Assembly (NCBI RefSeq): GCF_014655955.1
Contig: NZ_BNBO01000003.1
Span: 124,001 to 188,000 of the forward strand
Direction: 5' to 3'
DNA: 64,000 bases
Origin: Kitasatospora indigofera
GTDB lineage: Bacteria > Actinomycetota > Actinomycetes > Streptomycetales > Streptomycetaceae
Translations under genes and position numbers: made by a program
The notes under the pieces: generated by a model
The model's input: the letters and a program-made list of their open reading frames with translations, nothing else
Database searches by the model: none
Told to the model about the DNA's origin: nothing
Part shown: positions 8,489 through 17,029 of the stretch, in pieces
Position numbering within the stretch: position 1 is the first letter of the stretch
Layout of the letters: the number at the start of each line of letters is the position of its first letter

Positions 8489-10078
8489 TCAGCGCACGCC
8501 GGAGGCGGAGGCCGAGGCGCTCTCCGGCTGCGCCGGGGCCGAGGTCGGCGCGGCGGAGGATGCGGTGGTGCCCGGGGCGGACGGCGCGGTCGCGGACGGG
8601 TCCGGCGTGGCGGTGGACGGCGTACCCGTCCCGGACGGGCTGCCGGTGCCGGACGGGGTGCCCGTCCCGGACGGGGTCCCGGTGCCCGAGGGCGTCCCCG
8701 GGTCCGTCGGGGTGCCGGAGCCGGACGGCGTACCGCTCGGGGTCCCGGTGGCGGGGTCGGTCGGCGAGGTCGTCGGGCCGGCGGTGCCCGGGGGCGTGGT
8801 GGGCGGCGTGGTGGTGCCCGGCGCGGGCACCACGGGCGGCAGGGTGGCCGGCGGGGACGGCGCGATCGGGGTGGCGGTGTCCCAGCCCGCGGGGAGGTCC
8901 GGCACCTTCCAGACGCCGCCCTGGTCGTCGGCCGCGGTCTCCGGGTCGGGGCGGACGGCGCCGAGGATCGGCATCGACCCGATCGGCGACACCTTGATGA
9001 CGGCGCCGGGGCGCGGTGCCTGCACGACCAGGCCGCCGCCGATGTACAGGGCGATGTGGGTGGCACCCGCGTAGTAGACGACCAGGTCGCCCGGGCGCAG
9101 CTGGTTCAGCGCCACGTGCTGGAGCTGGGCCCACTGCTCCTGGCTGGTGCGCGGCACCGGCCGGCCGGCGTGCAGCCAGGCCTGCGAGGTCAGCCCCGAG
9201 CAGTCGAAGACGTCCGGCCCGGCGCCGCCCCAGACGTAGGGCTTGCCGAGCTGCGCCAGCGCGTACGCCACCGCCGCGCGGCCGGCCTGCGAGGGGGTGC
9301 GCTCGCCCTTGCCGAGCGCTCCGGAGGCGAGGAAGGCCAGCTGGGACTGGTCGGCCTGGGCCTTCTCCAGTGCGGCCAGCTCGGTGCGCTGGGCCCCGGT
9401 CAGCGAGGTGACCAGCTTCTCGACCTCGGCGAGCTGGTTGGCGACGGTGGCCTTGGCGGCGTCCTGCTGGACGGCCAGCGCCTGCGAGTCCTGGAGCGCC
9501 TTCTCGGCCTGCTTCTGCAGATCGGCCAGCGTGGCGCGGTCCGCCTTGAGGTGGTCCAGGAAGGCCGACTGCGAGCGGCTGGCCTCGGCGAGCAGCTCGG
9601 CGATGGTCACCGCCTCGTACGGGTCCTCGGCGAGCAGCAGTTCGGCGTAGGCCGAGGCGCTGCCGTTGCGGTACTGGGCGGCGGCGAGCTGGGCGGCGAC
9701 GTCGGTGCCGGCGTCCACCGCCTTCTGCTGGCGCTCCACCCGGCCGCGCAGGTCGGTCACGGTGGCCTGCTGCTCGGCGAGCCGGGCGACGGTGCCGTTG
9801 TACTGCTCGGTGGCCGCCTCGGCGTTGCCGTAGAGCAGGTGCAGCTGGTCGAGCAGCGGACCGAGGGTGGCCTTGGCGTCGGCGAGCGGGTCGGCGCCGG
9901 GCGACACGGTGATGGTGTTGGCCGAGGGGCTCGCGGAGGGCTCGGGCGCGGCGAACGCGGCCTGGGTCGCGAAGGGCAGGGACAGGGCGGCCACCGCCAG
10001 CACGGCTCCGCAGCGGAGCGCGGCCCGCACCCACGGCCGCATCGCACTCGACTCGGTGCGCCACAAAGCCCCGCCCAT
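8489..10078 (-). CDS. Secreted NlpC/P60 peptidoglycan endopeptidase
   Basis: This 529-aa exported cell-wall hydrolase starts at 10078 (MGGALWRTESS), 8 bases after GGGAGGG; an internal ATG at 10042 is possible. A signal peptide ends near residue 43 (ATQAAFA). Residues 65-250 form a long coiled coil. The NlpC/P60 domain follows, with catalytic Cys293 in FDCSGLTSQAW and His341 in GATHIALYIGGG. The last 120 residues are a Thr/Pro/Gly/Ser tail of PSGTGT units. This is the RipA/RpfB-neighbour type layout, in which the coiled coil is thought to regulate the hydrolase. It probably cleaves D-Glu to diamino-acid bonds. Confidence 0.92.
   Translation of the reverse strand: MGGALWRTESSAMRPWVRAALRCGAVLAVAALSLPFATQAAFAAPEPSASPSANTITVSPGADPLADAKATLGPLLDQLHLLYGNAEAATEQYNGTVARLAEQQATVTDLRGRVERQQKAVDAGTDVAAQLAAAQYRNGSASAYAELLLAEDPYEAVTIAELLAEASRSQSAFLDHLKADRATLADLQKQAEKALQDSQALAVQQDAAKATVANQLAEVEKLVTSLTGAQRTELAALEKAQADQSQLAFLASGALGKGERTPSQAGRAAVAYALAQLGKPYVWGGAGPDVFDCSGLTSQAWLHAGRPVPRTSQEQWAQLQHVALNQLRPGDLVVYYAGATHIALYIGGGLVVQAPRPGAVIKVSPIGSMPILGAVRPDPETAADDQGGVWKVPDLPAGWDTATPIAPSPPATLPPVVPAPGTTTPPTTPPGTAGPTTSPTDPATGTPSGTPSGSGTPTDPGTPSGTGTPSGTGTPSGTGSPSGTGTPSTATPDPSATAPSAPGTTASSAAPTSAPAQPESASASASGVR
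8615..8705. repeat. Short tandem repeats encoding the PSGTGT tail
   Basis: Imperfect units of about 18 bases built on the motif CCGGACGGGGTGCC encode the Thr/Gly/Pro-rich C-terminal tail of the NlpC/P60 protein. They look like slippage-prone linker DNA. Confidence 0.6.
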
Positions 10079-10334
10079 CGGCCCGCCCTCCCCCTCCGGC
10101 AGCTCTTCGGTTCGGCCTCCGGATCTCAGCCGAATCCTGTCACGGCGGCCCCGGCCGAGACAGACGGTGCCCGTACATATTGATGAATTCTTCAGAGACT
10201 GTGACCCAGATCTCAGCAAACCACCACGAAGTGGAGCGATCCGCTCAAAATGGGGGGTCGCTGACACTCCCTCCACACTTTCACGGGATCTCCGCAACCT
10301 CCCGGACATCCCAGGAACCACGATGCCCGACCCT

Positions 10335-10352
10335 GTTCACCTTCCGTTCATC
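10335..10352 (+). promoter_or_regulatory. PHO box (PhoP operator)
   Basis: Two direct-repeat units, GTTCACC (10335-10341) and GTTCATC (10346-10352), are separated by 4 bases, giving the 11-bp periodicity of the Streptomyces PhoP box. They lie about 65-80 bases upstream of the phosphate transporter start. The matching consensus is established knowledge; PhoP control of this copy is inferred. Confidence 0.85.
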
Positions 10353-10415
10353 CACCATCCCTACGGTCGCCCGTGACACCAACGTCAGTGCGACAACTAC
10401 GACGATTGTTTGGGT

Positions 10416-11600
10416 ATGGAACACATCTCGTTCCTGGTAGCCGTCGTGATCATCACGGCGCTCGCCTTCGACTTCACCAACGGGTTCCACGACACCGCCA
10501 ACGCGATGGCCACCTCCATCGCCACCGGTGCCCTGCGGCCCAAGATCGCGGTCACCATCGCGGCGGTCCTCAACTTCGCGGGCGCGTTCCTGTCCGTGAA
10601 GGTGGCCACCACCATCTCGGGTGGCATCGTCAACGAGAAGGCGGGCATCCACCCGTCGATCATCTTCGCCGCCCTCGTGGGCGCGATCCTGTGGAACCTG
10701 CTGACCTGGCTCAGAGGCCTCCCGTCGAGCTCCTCGCACGCCCTGTACGGCGGGCTGATCGGCGCCACCATCGTCGGTGTCGGCTTCAACGGCGTGAACT
10801 TCAACACCGTCGTGACCAAGATCCTCATCCCGGCCGTGGCCTCCCCGATCGTGGCCGGCCTGGCCGCCTGGGGCGCCACCAAGCTGGCGTACGCGATCAC
10901 CCGCCGCGGCAACGAGAAGACCACCACCAAGGCCTTCAAGACCGGCCAGATCGCCTCCTCCTCGCTGATCTCGCTGGCGCACGGCACCAACGACGCGCAG
11001 AAGACCATGGGCATCATCACCCTGACGCTGGTCTCGGTCGGCGCCCTGCCCAAGGGCGCGCTGCCCCCCACCTGGGTGATCGTCGGCGCCGGCGCGGCCA
11101 TCGCGCTCGGCACCTACATGGGCGGCTGGCGGATCATCCGCTCGATGGGCAAGGGCCTGGCCGACATCCAGCCGCCGCAGGGCTTCTCCTCCGAGACGGC
11201 GGCCGCGGCGGTCATCCTGACCTCCTCGCACATGGGCTACGGCCTCTCCACCACCCAGGTCTGCTCCGGCGGCATCATGGGCGCCGGCCTCGGCGGCCCG
11301 AAGCGCGAGCTCAACTGGAGCATGGCCCGCCGGATGGTCTACACCTGGGGCCTGACCCTGCCCGCCGCCGCCACGGTGGCCGGCCTGGCCGCCTTCGTCG
11401 CCGACCAGGGCACCTGGGGCGTCGTCGTGGTCGGTGCGGCCCTGGTGGCCGGCTCGGGCGCGATGTACCTGGTCTCCCGCCGCCAGCCGGTGCACGCCGG
11501 CAACGTCCACGACACCGCGGCGGTCGAGGTCACCCCCGTGCCCACCCCGCCGGCCACGGCCCCCGTCACGGCCCCCGCCGACGCCACCATCGCGGCCTGA
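10416..11600 (+). CDS. pit: Low-affinity inorganic phosphate transporter, PiT family
   Basis: This 394-aa integral membrane symporter has the two inverted PiT signatures: FTNGFHDTANAMATS near residue 20 and SLAHGTNDAQKTMG near residue 185. Ten or so hydrophobic segments and a Pro/Ala-rich C-terminus are typical. The ATG at 10416 has no obvious Shine-Dalgarno; a TTG two codons earlier is an alternative. The PHO box upstream and the small downstream membrane gene fit the pitH2-like operon of Streptomyces rather than the DUF47-linked pitH1 type. Confidence 0.92.
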   Translation: MEHISFLVAVVIITALAFDFTNGFHDTANAMATSIATGALRPKIAVTIAAVLNFAGAFLSVKVATTISGGIVNEKAGIHPSIIFAALVGAILWNLLTWLRGLPSSSSHALYGGLIGATIVGVGFNGVNFNTVVTKILIPAVASPIVAGLAAWGATKLAYAITRRGNEKTTTKAFKTGQIASSSLISLAHGTNDAQKTMGIITLTLVSVGALPKGALPPTWVIVGAGAAIALGTYMGGWRIIRSMGKGLADIQPPQGFSSETAAAAVILTSSHMGYGLSTTQVCSGGIMGAGLGGPKRELNWSMARRMVYTWGLTLPAAATVAGLAAFVADQGTWGVVVVGAALVAGSGAMYLVSRRQPVHAGNVHDTAAVEVTPVPTPPATAPVTAPADATIAA

Positions 11601-11611
11601 GGAGCAACGCC

Positions 11612-11857
11612 ATGAACATCAAGTGGAACGCGCTGGCCCAGACCGCCGGCATCAGTTTCGGCATCACCGTCGCCGTGGTGACGGTCTTCGCCCTCGGCAT
11701 CCTCGCCCTGTCGCGCCGGGAGGCCGTGCTGGAGGCGGCCGGCGGCACCGGCTCCGGCGGCACGGGCCGGGCCAACGCGGCGCTGGCCGGTGCCACGGTC
11801 TGCTTCGCCGCCTGCGCGGCGGTGGTGGTCTACGGACTGTCGCTGATCGCGGGGTAG
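11612..11857 (+). CDS. Small two-helix membrane protein of the PiT operon
   Basis: The 81-aa product has two hydrophobic segments (residues about 10-32 and 57-80) joined by a Gly/Thr/Ala-rich loop. Its ATG follows GAGGAG by 7 bases and lies 11 bases after the transporter stop, so it is co-transcribed. Genes of this size commonly follow pitH2 in Streptomyces. No function is known; an accessory or assembly role for the transporter is a reasonable guess. Confidence 0.85.
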   Translation: MNIKWNALAQTAGISFGITVAVVTVFALGILALSRREAVLEAAGGTGSGGTGRANAALAGATVCFAACAAVVVYGLSLIAG

Positions 11858-11871
11858 TCGCACCCGTACGA

Positions 11872-11907
11872 CGAACGGCCAGGGCGGTCATCCGCCCTGG
11901 CCGTTCG
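11872..11907 (+). terminator. Terminator of the phosphate transporter operon
   Basis: CGAACGGCCAGGGCGG pairs perfectly with CCGCCCTGGCCGTTCG around the loop TCAT, a 16-bp stem starting 14 bases after the small gene's stop. Confidence 0.9.
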
Positions 11908-12176
11908 GCATCTCCCGGGGTGGCCGCGCCGCCCGCGAGGGCCGGGAGCCCCCACGGCCGGGGCCGGCGCCCACCGGGCCGCCGGTGCTGCCGGTCCGCC
12001 CACGGCCCGCCGTCGTTGCCCGTCACTCACGCTCCCGCCGCCGGGGCCGAGGGCCCGTACGGCGAAGGCCCCGACGACACCGGGACCGAACGGCACAGGG
12101 CCCGGACGGCGCAGGGTCCCGACACCGCAGGGACCGGACGACGTTGGCCCCGACGACGCCGGGACCGGACGGCGAA
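11908..12176. repeat. Degenerate GC-rich repeats in a gene-free gap
   Basis: From about 12040 the sequence repeats a unit of roughly 24-33 bases containing GGACCGGACGGCG and CCCCGACGACGCC, with many substitutions. No ORF with normal codon structure is seen. It separates two convergent operons and looks like decaying spacer DNA. Confidence 0.5.
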
Positions 12177-12208
12177 GGGCCGGCCGTGGATCGCTCCACG
12201 ACCGGCCC
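12177..12208 (-). terminator. Terminator of the MFS gene
   Basis: GGGCCGGCCGTGGA pairs with TCCACGACCGGCCC (one mismatch) around TCGC, 13 bases beyond the MFS stop on the minus strand. Confidence 0.8.
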
Positions 12209-12221
12209 CGGGGGCGCGGGT

Positions 12222-13778
12222 TCAGCCCTGCGGGCCGCTGCGCAGCGGAATCTCCCGGATCATGAGCACCACCAGGAAGGCCAGCAGCGCGAACGGCGCC
12301 GCCGTCAGGAACACCACCCCGACGCCGTGCCCGAAGGCGTCGGTCACCAGCGGGACGACCGGCGCGGGCAGCGTGTGCAGGTCGGGGATCTCGCCGCCGC
12401 CGGCCGCGCCGGCGTGCCCGGCCGGGACGCCCGCCGCGGCCAGGTTCTCGGTCAGGTAGTGCCCGACCCGGTTGGTCATCAGCGCGCCGAGGGCCGAGAC
12501 GCCCATCGCACCGCCCATGGTGCGGAAGAAGGTGACCACCGAGCTGGCGGCGCCGAGCTCCTCCCTGGGCACGGTGTTCTGCACCGCGAGGACGAGGTTC
12601 TGCATGGTGAGGCCGAGGCCGATGCCGGCCAGCGCCATGTAGAGGGAGAGCGCGCCGTAGCCGGTGTCGTCCCGGACGGTGCCGAGCAGGCCGAAGCCGA
12701 TCGCCAGCAGGAACGTTCCGGCGACCAGGTAGGCCTTCCACTTCCCGTACCGGGTGATCAGCTTGCCGGCGACGGTGGAGGAGACGGCCAGGCCGAGGAT
12801 CATCGGCAGCGTCATCAGGCCGGCCGCGGTCGGGGACTTCTCCCGGGCGAGCTGGAAGTACTGGCTGAGGAAGGTCGTCGCGCCGTACATCCCGACGCCG
12901 ACCAGCACGCTGGCGATCGCGGCCAGGGTGACGGTGCGGTGCCGGAAGAGCGAGAGCGGGATGATCGGCTCGGCGGCGCGGCTCTCGACCAGGACGGCGA
13001 GCGCGCCGAGCAGCAGGCCGCCGCCGACCATCGCCAGGGTCTGCCAGGAGAACCAGGCGTAGTTCTTGCCGGCCAGCGTGATCCAGATCATCAGCAGGCT
13101 GACGGCGCCGGTGATGACGGTGGCGCCGAGGTAGTCGATCTTCGCCTTGCGGCGGACCACCGGCAGCTTCAGGGTCCGCTGCAGGACGAGGATGGCGACC
13201 AGCGAGAACGGGATGCCGACGTAGAAGCACCAGCGCCAGCCGAGCCAGTCGGTGTCGACGATGACGCCCCCGATCAGCGGGCCGCCGATGGTGGCGAGGG
13301 CGAAGACGGCCCCGAAGTAGCCGCTGTAGCGTCCCCGCTGACGCGGCGGGACCATCGCGGCCAGGCAGATCTGGGCCAGCGCGGTGACGCCGCCGGCGCC
13401 TATCCCCTGGAGGACCCGGCAGGCGATCAGTTCGGCGGTGTTCTGGGAGAGCCCGGCGAGCGCCGAGGAGACGATGTAGATCACCAGGGCGATCTGGACC
13501 AGCAGCTTCTTGCTGACCAGGTCGGAGAGCTTGCCCCAGATCGGGGTGGAGGCGGTCAGCGAGAGCAGGGCCGCGGTGATCACCCAGGTGTAGGCGGACT
13601 CGCCGCCGTGCAGGTCGGTGAGGATCCGCGGCAGGGCGTTGGAGACGACCGTCGAGGAGAGCACCGCGACGAAGAGTCCGAGCAGCAGCCCGGAGAGGGC
13701 TTCGAGGACCTGACGGTGGGTCATCGGGACGTCGTCGCCGGTGGCGGCTCCGGTCGGGGCGGGCGAGGTGACGGTCAT
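12222..13778 (-). CDS. DHA2-type MFS multidrug exporter
   Basis: This 518-aa protein has 14 predicted membrane helices, the number typical of proton-coupled DHA2 drug exporters. The family motif C region (GIGAGGVTALAQICLAAMVP and RGRYSGYFGAVFALATIGGP) and WRWCFYVGIPF are present. The ATG at 13778 follows AAGGA. A MarR gene on the same strand immediately upstream and a long inverted repeat over the promoter indicate ligand-induced derepression. The exported compound is unknown. Confidence 0.92.
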   Translation of the reverse strand: MTVTSPAPTGAATGDDVPMTHRQVLEALSGLLLGLFVAVLSSTVVSNALPRILTDLHGGESAYTWVITAALLSLTASTPIWGKLSDLVSKKLLVQIALVIYIVSSALAGLSQNTAELIACRVLQGIGAGGVTALAQICLAAMVPPRQRGRYSGYFGAVFALATIGGPLIGGVIVDTDWLGWRWCFYVGIPFSLVAILVLQRTLKLPVVRRKAKIDYLGATVITGAVSLLMIWITLAGKNYAWFSWQTLAMVGGGLLLGALAVLVESRAAEPIIPLSLFRHRTVTLAAIASVLVGVGMYGATTFLSQYFQLAREKSPTAAGLMTLPMILGLAVSSTVAGKLITRYGKWKAYLVAGTFLLAIGFGLLGTVRDDTGYGALSLYMALAGIGLGLTMQNLVLAVQNTVPREELGAASSVVTFFRTMGGAMGVSALGALMTNRVGHYLTENLAAAGVPAGHAGAAGGGEIPDLHTLPAPVVPLVTDAFGHGVGVVFLTAAPFALLAFLVVLMIREIPLRSGPQG

Positions 13779-13807
13779 CGGGGTCCTTCGGCTTTGACGC
13801 GAATTCG

Positions 13808-13848
13808 TTGCCTTGAGCAACCATAGGGTGAATGGTTGACTCGGGCAA
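13808..13848 (-). promoter_or_regulatory. MarR-type operator over the MFS promoter
   Basis: CAACCAT (13818-13824) and ATGGTTG (13832-13838) flank a 7-base spacer, and the symmetry extends outward to TTGCC and GGCAA. On the minus strand a TTGCCC / 17 bases / TATGGT promoter lies inside the repeat, so binding would block RNA polymerase. Confidence 0.75.
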
Positions 13849-14056
13849 CTTTATTCAAGCCTAAGTAAAATCCTCGGCGGCCATGGCCCGTACCGATGGT
13901 TCGTCCCCGGCTGAGCCCCGACGGCACGGCGGCCTGCGGCGCCACCGCGGCGGCACCATGGCGGCGGGCAGCCGCGACGGCGCAGCACCGCGCCCCGGCG
14001 CCGGACACCGCCCGTCGTCGCACTCCGACCCGACCGGGCCCGGGGGAGCCGCCGGC

Positions 14057-14506
14057 TCAGCCCTCCAGCGACTCGCCGGTGAGCTCGTTGAACCGCTCCA
14101 GCAGGTCGGCGAAGCGCACCACGTCGTCCTGCGGCCAGGTCGCCAGCAGCTCGCGGAACCGTCCCGTCCGGGAGTCGCGGACCCGCAGATAGCGCCGCGC
14201 ACCGTCTTCGGTGAGCGAGACCAGCGACGCCCGGCGGTCCAGCGGGTCGGCCTCCCGGGCGACCAGGCCCATCTCCTCCAGGGCCTTGATCTGCCGGCTG
14301 ACCGTGGCCTTGCCGACCGAGAAGTGCGCGCCGATGTCGGTCAGCCGCACCCGGCCGGCCTGCTCGACGAAGCCGAGCATGCTGTACGCCATGCCCTCCA
14401 GCTCCGGGTGCACCTGCCGGGACAGCTCCGCCACCTTGGCCCGGCCGCGCCGGAACAGCAGCGCAATCTCCCGCTCCACCGCCAGCAGAGCCTGCTCGTC
14501 ACTCAC
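14057..14506 (-). CDS. MarR-family transcriptional regulator
   Basis: The 149-aa winged-helix repressor contains IGAHFSVGKATVSRQIKALEEMGLV as recognition helix and DPLDRRASLVSLTEDGARRY as wing. The GTG at 14506 lies 5 bases after a GATACT -10-like hexamer, so the mRNA may be leaderless. It precedes the MFS gene on the same strand (278-base gap) and is divergent from a DUF3533-type membrane protein; it probably controls the exporter through the 13808-13848 repeat. Confidence 0.9.
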   Translation of the reverse strand: MSDEQALLAVEREIALLFRRGRAKVAELSRQVHPELEGMAYSMLGFVEQAGRVRLTDIGAHFSVGKATVSRQIKALEEMGLVAREADPLDRRASLVSLTEDGARRYLRVRDSRTGRFRELLATWPQDDVVRFADLLERFNELTGESLEG

Positions 14507-14605
14507 CGGGCCAGTATCCCGCAGGCATCGGCGCGGGATTGGCGGGCAGGCAAGTGGTTGATGGTACGAAGTATCCGATTGGTACCTGAAAGTGAGGAGA
14601 TGTCG

Positions 14606-15667
14606 ATGGCCGCCTCCGGGCAGGGGTTCGTCGCGGAGTTCAAGGACGCGGTGACCCCTCGCGCAGCACTGCTGGTGATCGCCGTCCTCCTGCTCCAACT
14701 GGGCTTCATCGTGTCGTACGTCGGCGCCCTGCATCACCCGAGCCCGCATCAGCTCTCGATCTCGGTGGTCGCCCCGCCCGAGGTGCAGCCGAAGCTGGTC
14801 GCGGCCCTGGAGGCGGTGCCGGACGACGCGGTGAAGGCGGGGACGGCGGCCGACCCCGCCGACGCGATCGCCCTGATCGAGGACCAGAGGATCTACGCGG
14901 CCCTGGTCTTCGACCCCACGGGCACCCAGGACACCCTGCTGGTCGCCGACGCCCGCGGCCCGGCCGCGGCCCGGGCCGCCGAGGAGATCGCCACCGGCAT
15001 CGCGAAGGGCCAGGGCCGCACGGTCGTCGTCCAGGACGTGGTGCCGCTCGCGCCGGGGGACGCCGAGGGCCTCTCCTCCTTCTACCTGGTGATCGGCTGG
15101 TGCGTCGGCGGCTACCTGGTCGCCTCGATCCTCGGCATCAGCGCCGGCTCCCGGCCGGCCGGCACCAGCCGTGCGGTGATCCGGCTGGGCACCCTGGCGC
15201 TCTACTCGGTCGCGGCCGGCATCGGCGGCGCCCTGATCGTCGGCCCGGTGCTGGACGCGCTGCCCGGCTCCACCTGGGGGCTGCTGGGGCTCGGCAGCCT
15301 GGTGGTCTTCGCGGTCGGCGCGTTCACCATGGCCCTGCAGTGCCTGTTCGGCATCGTCGGCATCGGGCTGGCGGTGCTGGTCTTCGTGGTGCTCGGCAAC
15401 CCGAGCGCGGGCGGGGTCTTCCCGCCGCCGCTGATGCCGGCCTTCTGGCGGGCCATCGGGGCCTGGATCCCGAACGGCGCGGGCACCGACGTGGCCCGCT
15501 CGATCGCCTACTTCGACGCGACCGGGATCGCCGTGCCGCTGATGGTGCTGGTGGCCTGGGCGGTGGTCGGGGTCGCCGTCACGCTGCTCGCGGTGTCCTT
15601 CCGGCCGGGACGCGAGAAGGAGGAGGAGCGGCCGCCGGGCCACGCACCGGAGCCGGCCGGAGCCTGA
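14606..15667 (+). CDS. DUF3533/YhgE-like ABC-2-fold membrane protein
   Basis: The 353-aa protein has an N-terminal helix (residues 18-42), an extracellular alpha/beta domain of about 130 residues (ISVVAPPEVQPKLVAALEA onward), and five to six C-terminal helices. This is the DUF3533/Pip-YhgE layout, related to ABC-2 permeases. The second ATG (14606) is preferred because GAGGAG lies 6 bases before it; the first ATG overlaps that site. A TTGATG / 17 / GGTACC promoter precedes it. Divergence from a MarR drug-efflux regulator suggests a function in envelope stress or export. Confidence 0.75.
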   Translation: MAASGQGFVAEFKDAVTPRAALLVIAVLLLQLGFIVSYVGALHHPSPHQLSISVVAPPEVQPKLVAALEAVPDDAVKAGTAADPADAIALIEDQRIYAALVFDPTGTQDTLLVADARGPAAARAAEEIATGIAKGQGRTVVVQDVVPLAPGDAEGLSSFYLVIGWCVGGYLVASILGISAGSRPAGTSRAVIRLGTLALYSVAAGIGGALIVGPVLDALPGSTWGLLGLGSLVVFAVGAFTMALQCLFGIVGIGLAVLVFVVLGNPSAGGVFPPPLMPAFWRAIGAWIPNGAGTDVARSIAYFDATGIAVPLMVLVAWAVVGVAVTLLAVSFRPGREKEEERPPGHAPEPAGA

Positions 15668-15738
15668 GGCGCCGGCCGGGGTCGGAGCGGCGTGCACCGC
15701 GCCGGACGCCCGGGCCCGCCGCCGGTTCCGTCGGGGGC

Positions 15739-15794
15739 GTTCGGTAGGAGCCGTTCGATCGGAGCCGTTCAGTCGGAGCCGTTCAGTCGGAGTC
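15739..15794. repeat. Four tandem 14-bp repeats at the 3' end of the ROK gene
   Basis: Units begin at 15739, 15753, 15767 and 15781 and follow GTTCAGTCGGAGCC with few changes. The ROK stop codon (15783-15785) lies in the last unit. Fourteen is not a multiple of three, so unit gain or loss could change the ROK tail. Confidence 0.85.
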
Positions 15795-17015
15795 GCTCCC
15801 GCGGCCCGCGAACCGCCCCGGGTCCGCGACGATCGCCCGGACGACCCCGACCGCCGCGCCCAGCAGCGGGCCCCGGCGGCCGAGCCCGGAGACCGTCAGC
15901 CAGTCGTCCGACCAGGGCCGCACCGTCACCCGGGCCGCCAGCTCGGCCCGCATCGCGGGCAGCAGCCAGGGCGCCAGCTCCGTGTAGCCGCCGCCGAGCA
16001 CCAGCTCCGCCGGGTCCAGCAGGTTCACCGCGCCGGTGGCCGCGATGCCGAGCGCGGCGCCGGCCCCGGCCAGCGCCGCCAGCACGGCCTCGTCCCCGGC
16101 GGCCGCCCGGTCGGCCAGCAGCGCGACCCAGTCGCCCCGGACGTCCGCCAGGCCGGCCGCCCGCAGCACCGCCGCCTCGCCCGCGTACTGCTCCAGGCAG
16201 CCGCGCGCGCCGCAGGCGCACGGCGGCCCGTCCGGGCGCACGGGTACGTGGCCCAGCTCGCCCGCGAAGCCGCGCGCCCCGCGCAACAGCCGCCCGCCGA
16301 CCACGATCGCCGAGCCGATGCCGGCCTCGGCCGACAGGTGGACGAAGTCGCCGGGCCGCCCGCCGAGCCAGAGTTCGGCCAGCCCGCCGAGGTTGGCCTC
16401 GTTGTCGACCTCGATCGGCAGGGCGGACAGTTCGGCCGCGCCGCAGGCGCGCAGGGCGAGGCGCAGCTCGGCGGCGGCCGGCAGGCCGGCCCAGCCGAGG
16501 TTCGGCGCCCGCTCGACCATCCCCTCGGCCGCGCCGACCAGCCCGGGTACGGCGAGGGTGAGCCCGGCGGGCCGGAGCCCGGACTCCTCGGCCGCGCGGC
16601 GGAGCAGTCCGGCGAGGTCGGCGAAGACCAGGGCGGGCAGCCGGCCCTGGTTGCGGATCTCCATCCGGTGCCAGCTGCGGACCTCGCCGCGCAGGTCCAC
16701 CACGCAGGCGGCCAGGTGCTGGACGCCGATCTCGGCCCCGAGCCCGCCGGGCCCGTCCGGGGCCAGGCCCAGCGCGGTGCCGGGCCGGCCCACCTTGCCG
16801 CTGGGCGTGGCGGGGCCGGCCTCGCTGAGCAGCCCGGCGGTGAGCAGTTCCTCGGCCAGCGAGGAGACCGCGGCCCGGGTCAGCCCGGTGGCCGCGGCGA
16901 CCTCGGCCCGGGAGCGCGGTCCCTGGGCGATCTGGCCGAGGACGAGGGCCAGGTTGGCCCGTCGCATGCCCTGCTGGCTGGCCGGCCCCGACTGTCTGGA
17001 GTCCGTCTCGCGCAT
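15783..17015 (-). CDS. ROK-family transcriptional regulator
   Basis: This 410-aa protein has an N-terminal winged helix (RRANLALVLGQIAQGPRSRA, then TGLTRAAVSSLAEELL) followed by a ROK sugar-binding/kinase fold. The zinc motif CACGARGCLEQY near residue 270 and the ELGHVPV segment before it are intact. ROK regulators sense sugars or sugar phosphates and usually repress catabolic genes. No sugar operon is adjacent, so its target is unknown; 14 bases separate it from the GtrA gene upstream, which may be in the same transcript. Confidence 0.92.
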   Translation of the reverse strand: MRETDSRQSGPASQQGMRRANLALVLGQIAQGPRSRAEVAAATGLTRAAVSSLAEELLTAGLLSEAGPATPSGKVGRPGTALGLAPDGPGGLGAEIGVQHLAACVVDLRGEVRSWHRMEIRNQGRLPALVFADLAGLLRRAAEESGLRPAGLTLAVPGLVGAAEGMVERAPNLGWAGLPAAAELRLALRACGAAELSALPIEVDNEANLGGLAELWLGGRPGDFVHLSAEAGIGSAIVVGGRLLRGARGFAGELGHVPVRPDGPPCACGARGCLEQYAGEAAVLRAAGLADVRGDWVALLADRAAAGDEAVLAALAGAGAALGIAATGAVNLLDPAELVLGGGYTELAPWLLPAMRAELAARVTVRPWSDDWLTVSGLGRRGPLLGAAVGVVRAIVADPGRFAGRGSDSD

Positions 17016-17029
17016 CGCTCTCGCCCCTC

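Noticed and set aside
10079..10334. Possible c-di-AMP (ydaO) riboswitch before the NlpC/P60 gene
   Set aside because: Streptomyces cell-wall hydrolase genes often carry this riboswitch, but its conserved sequence blocks were not found on the minus strand here.
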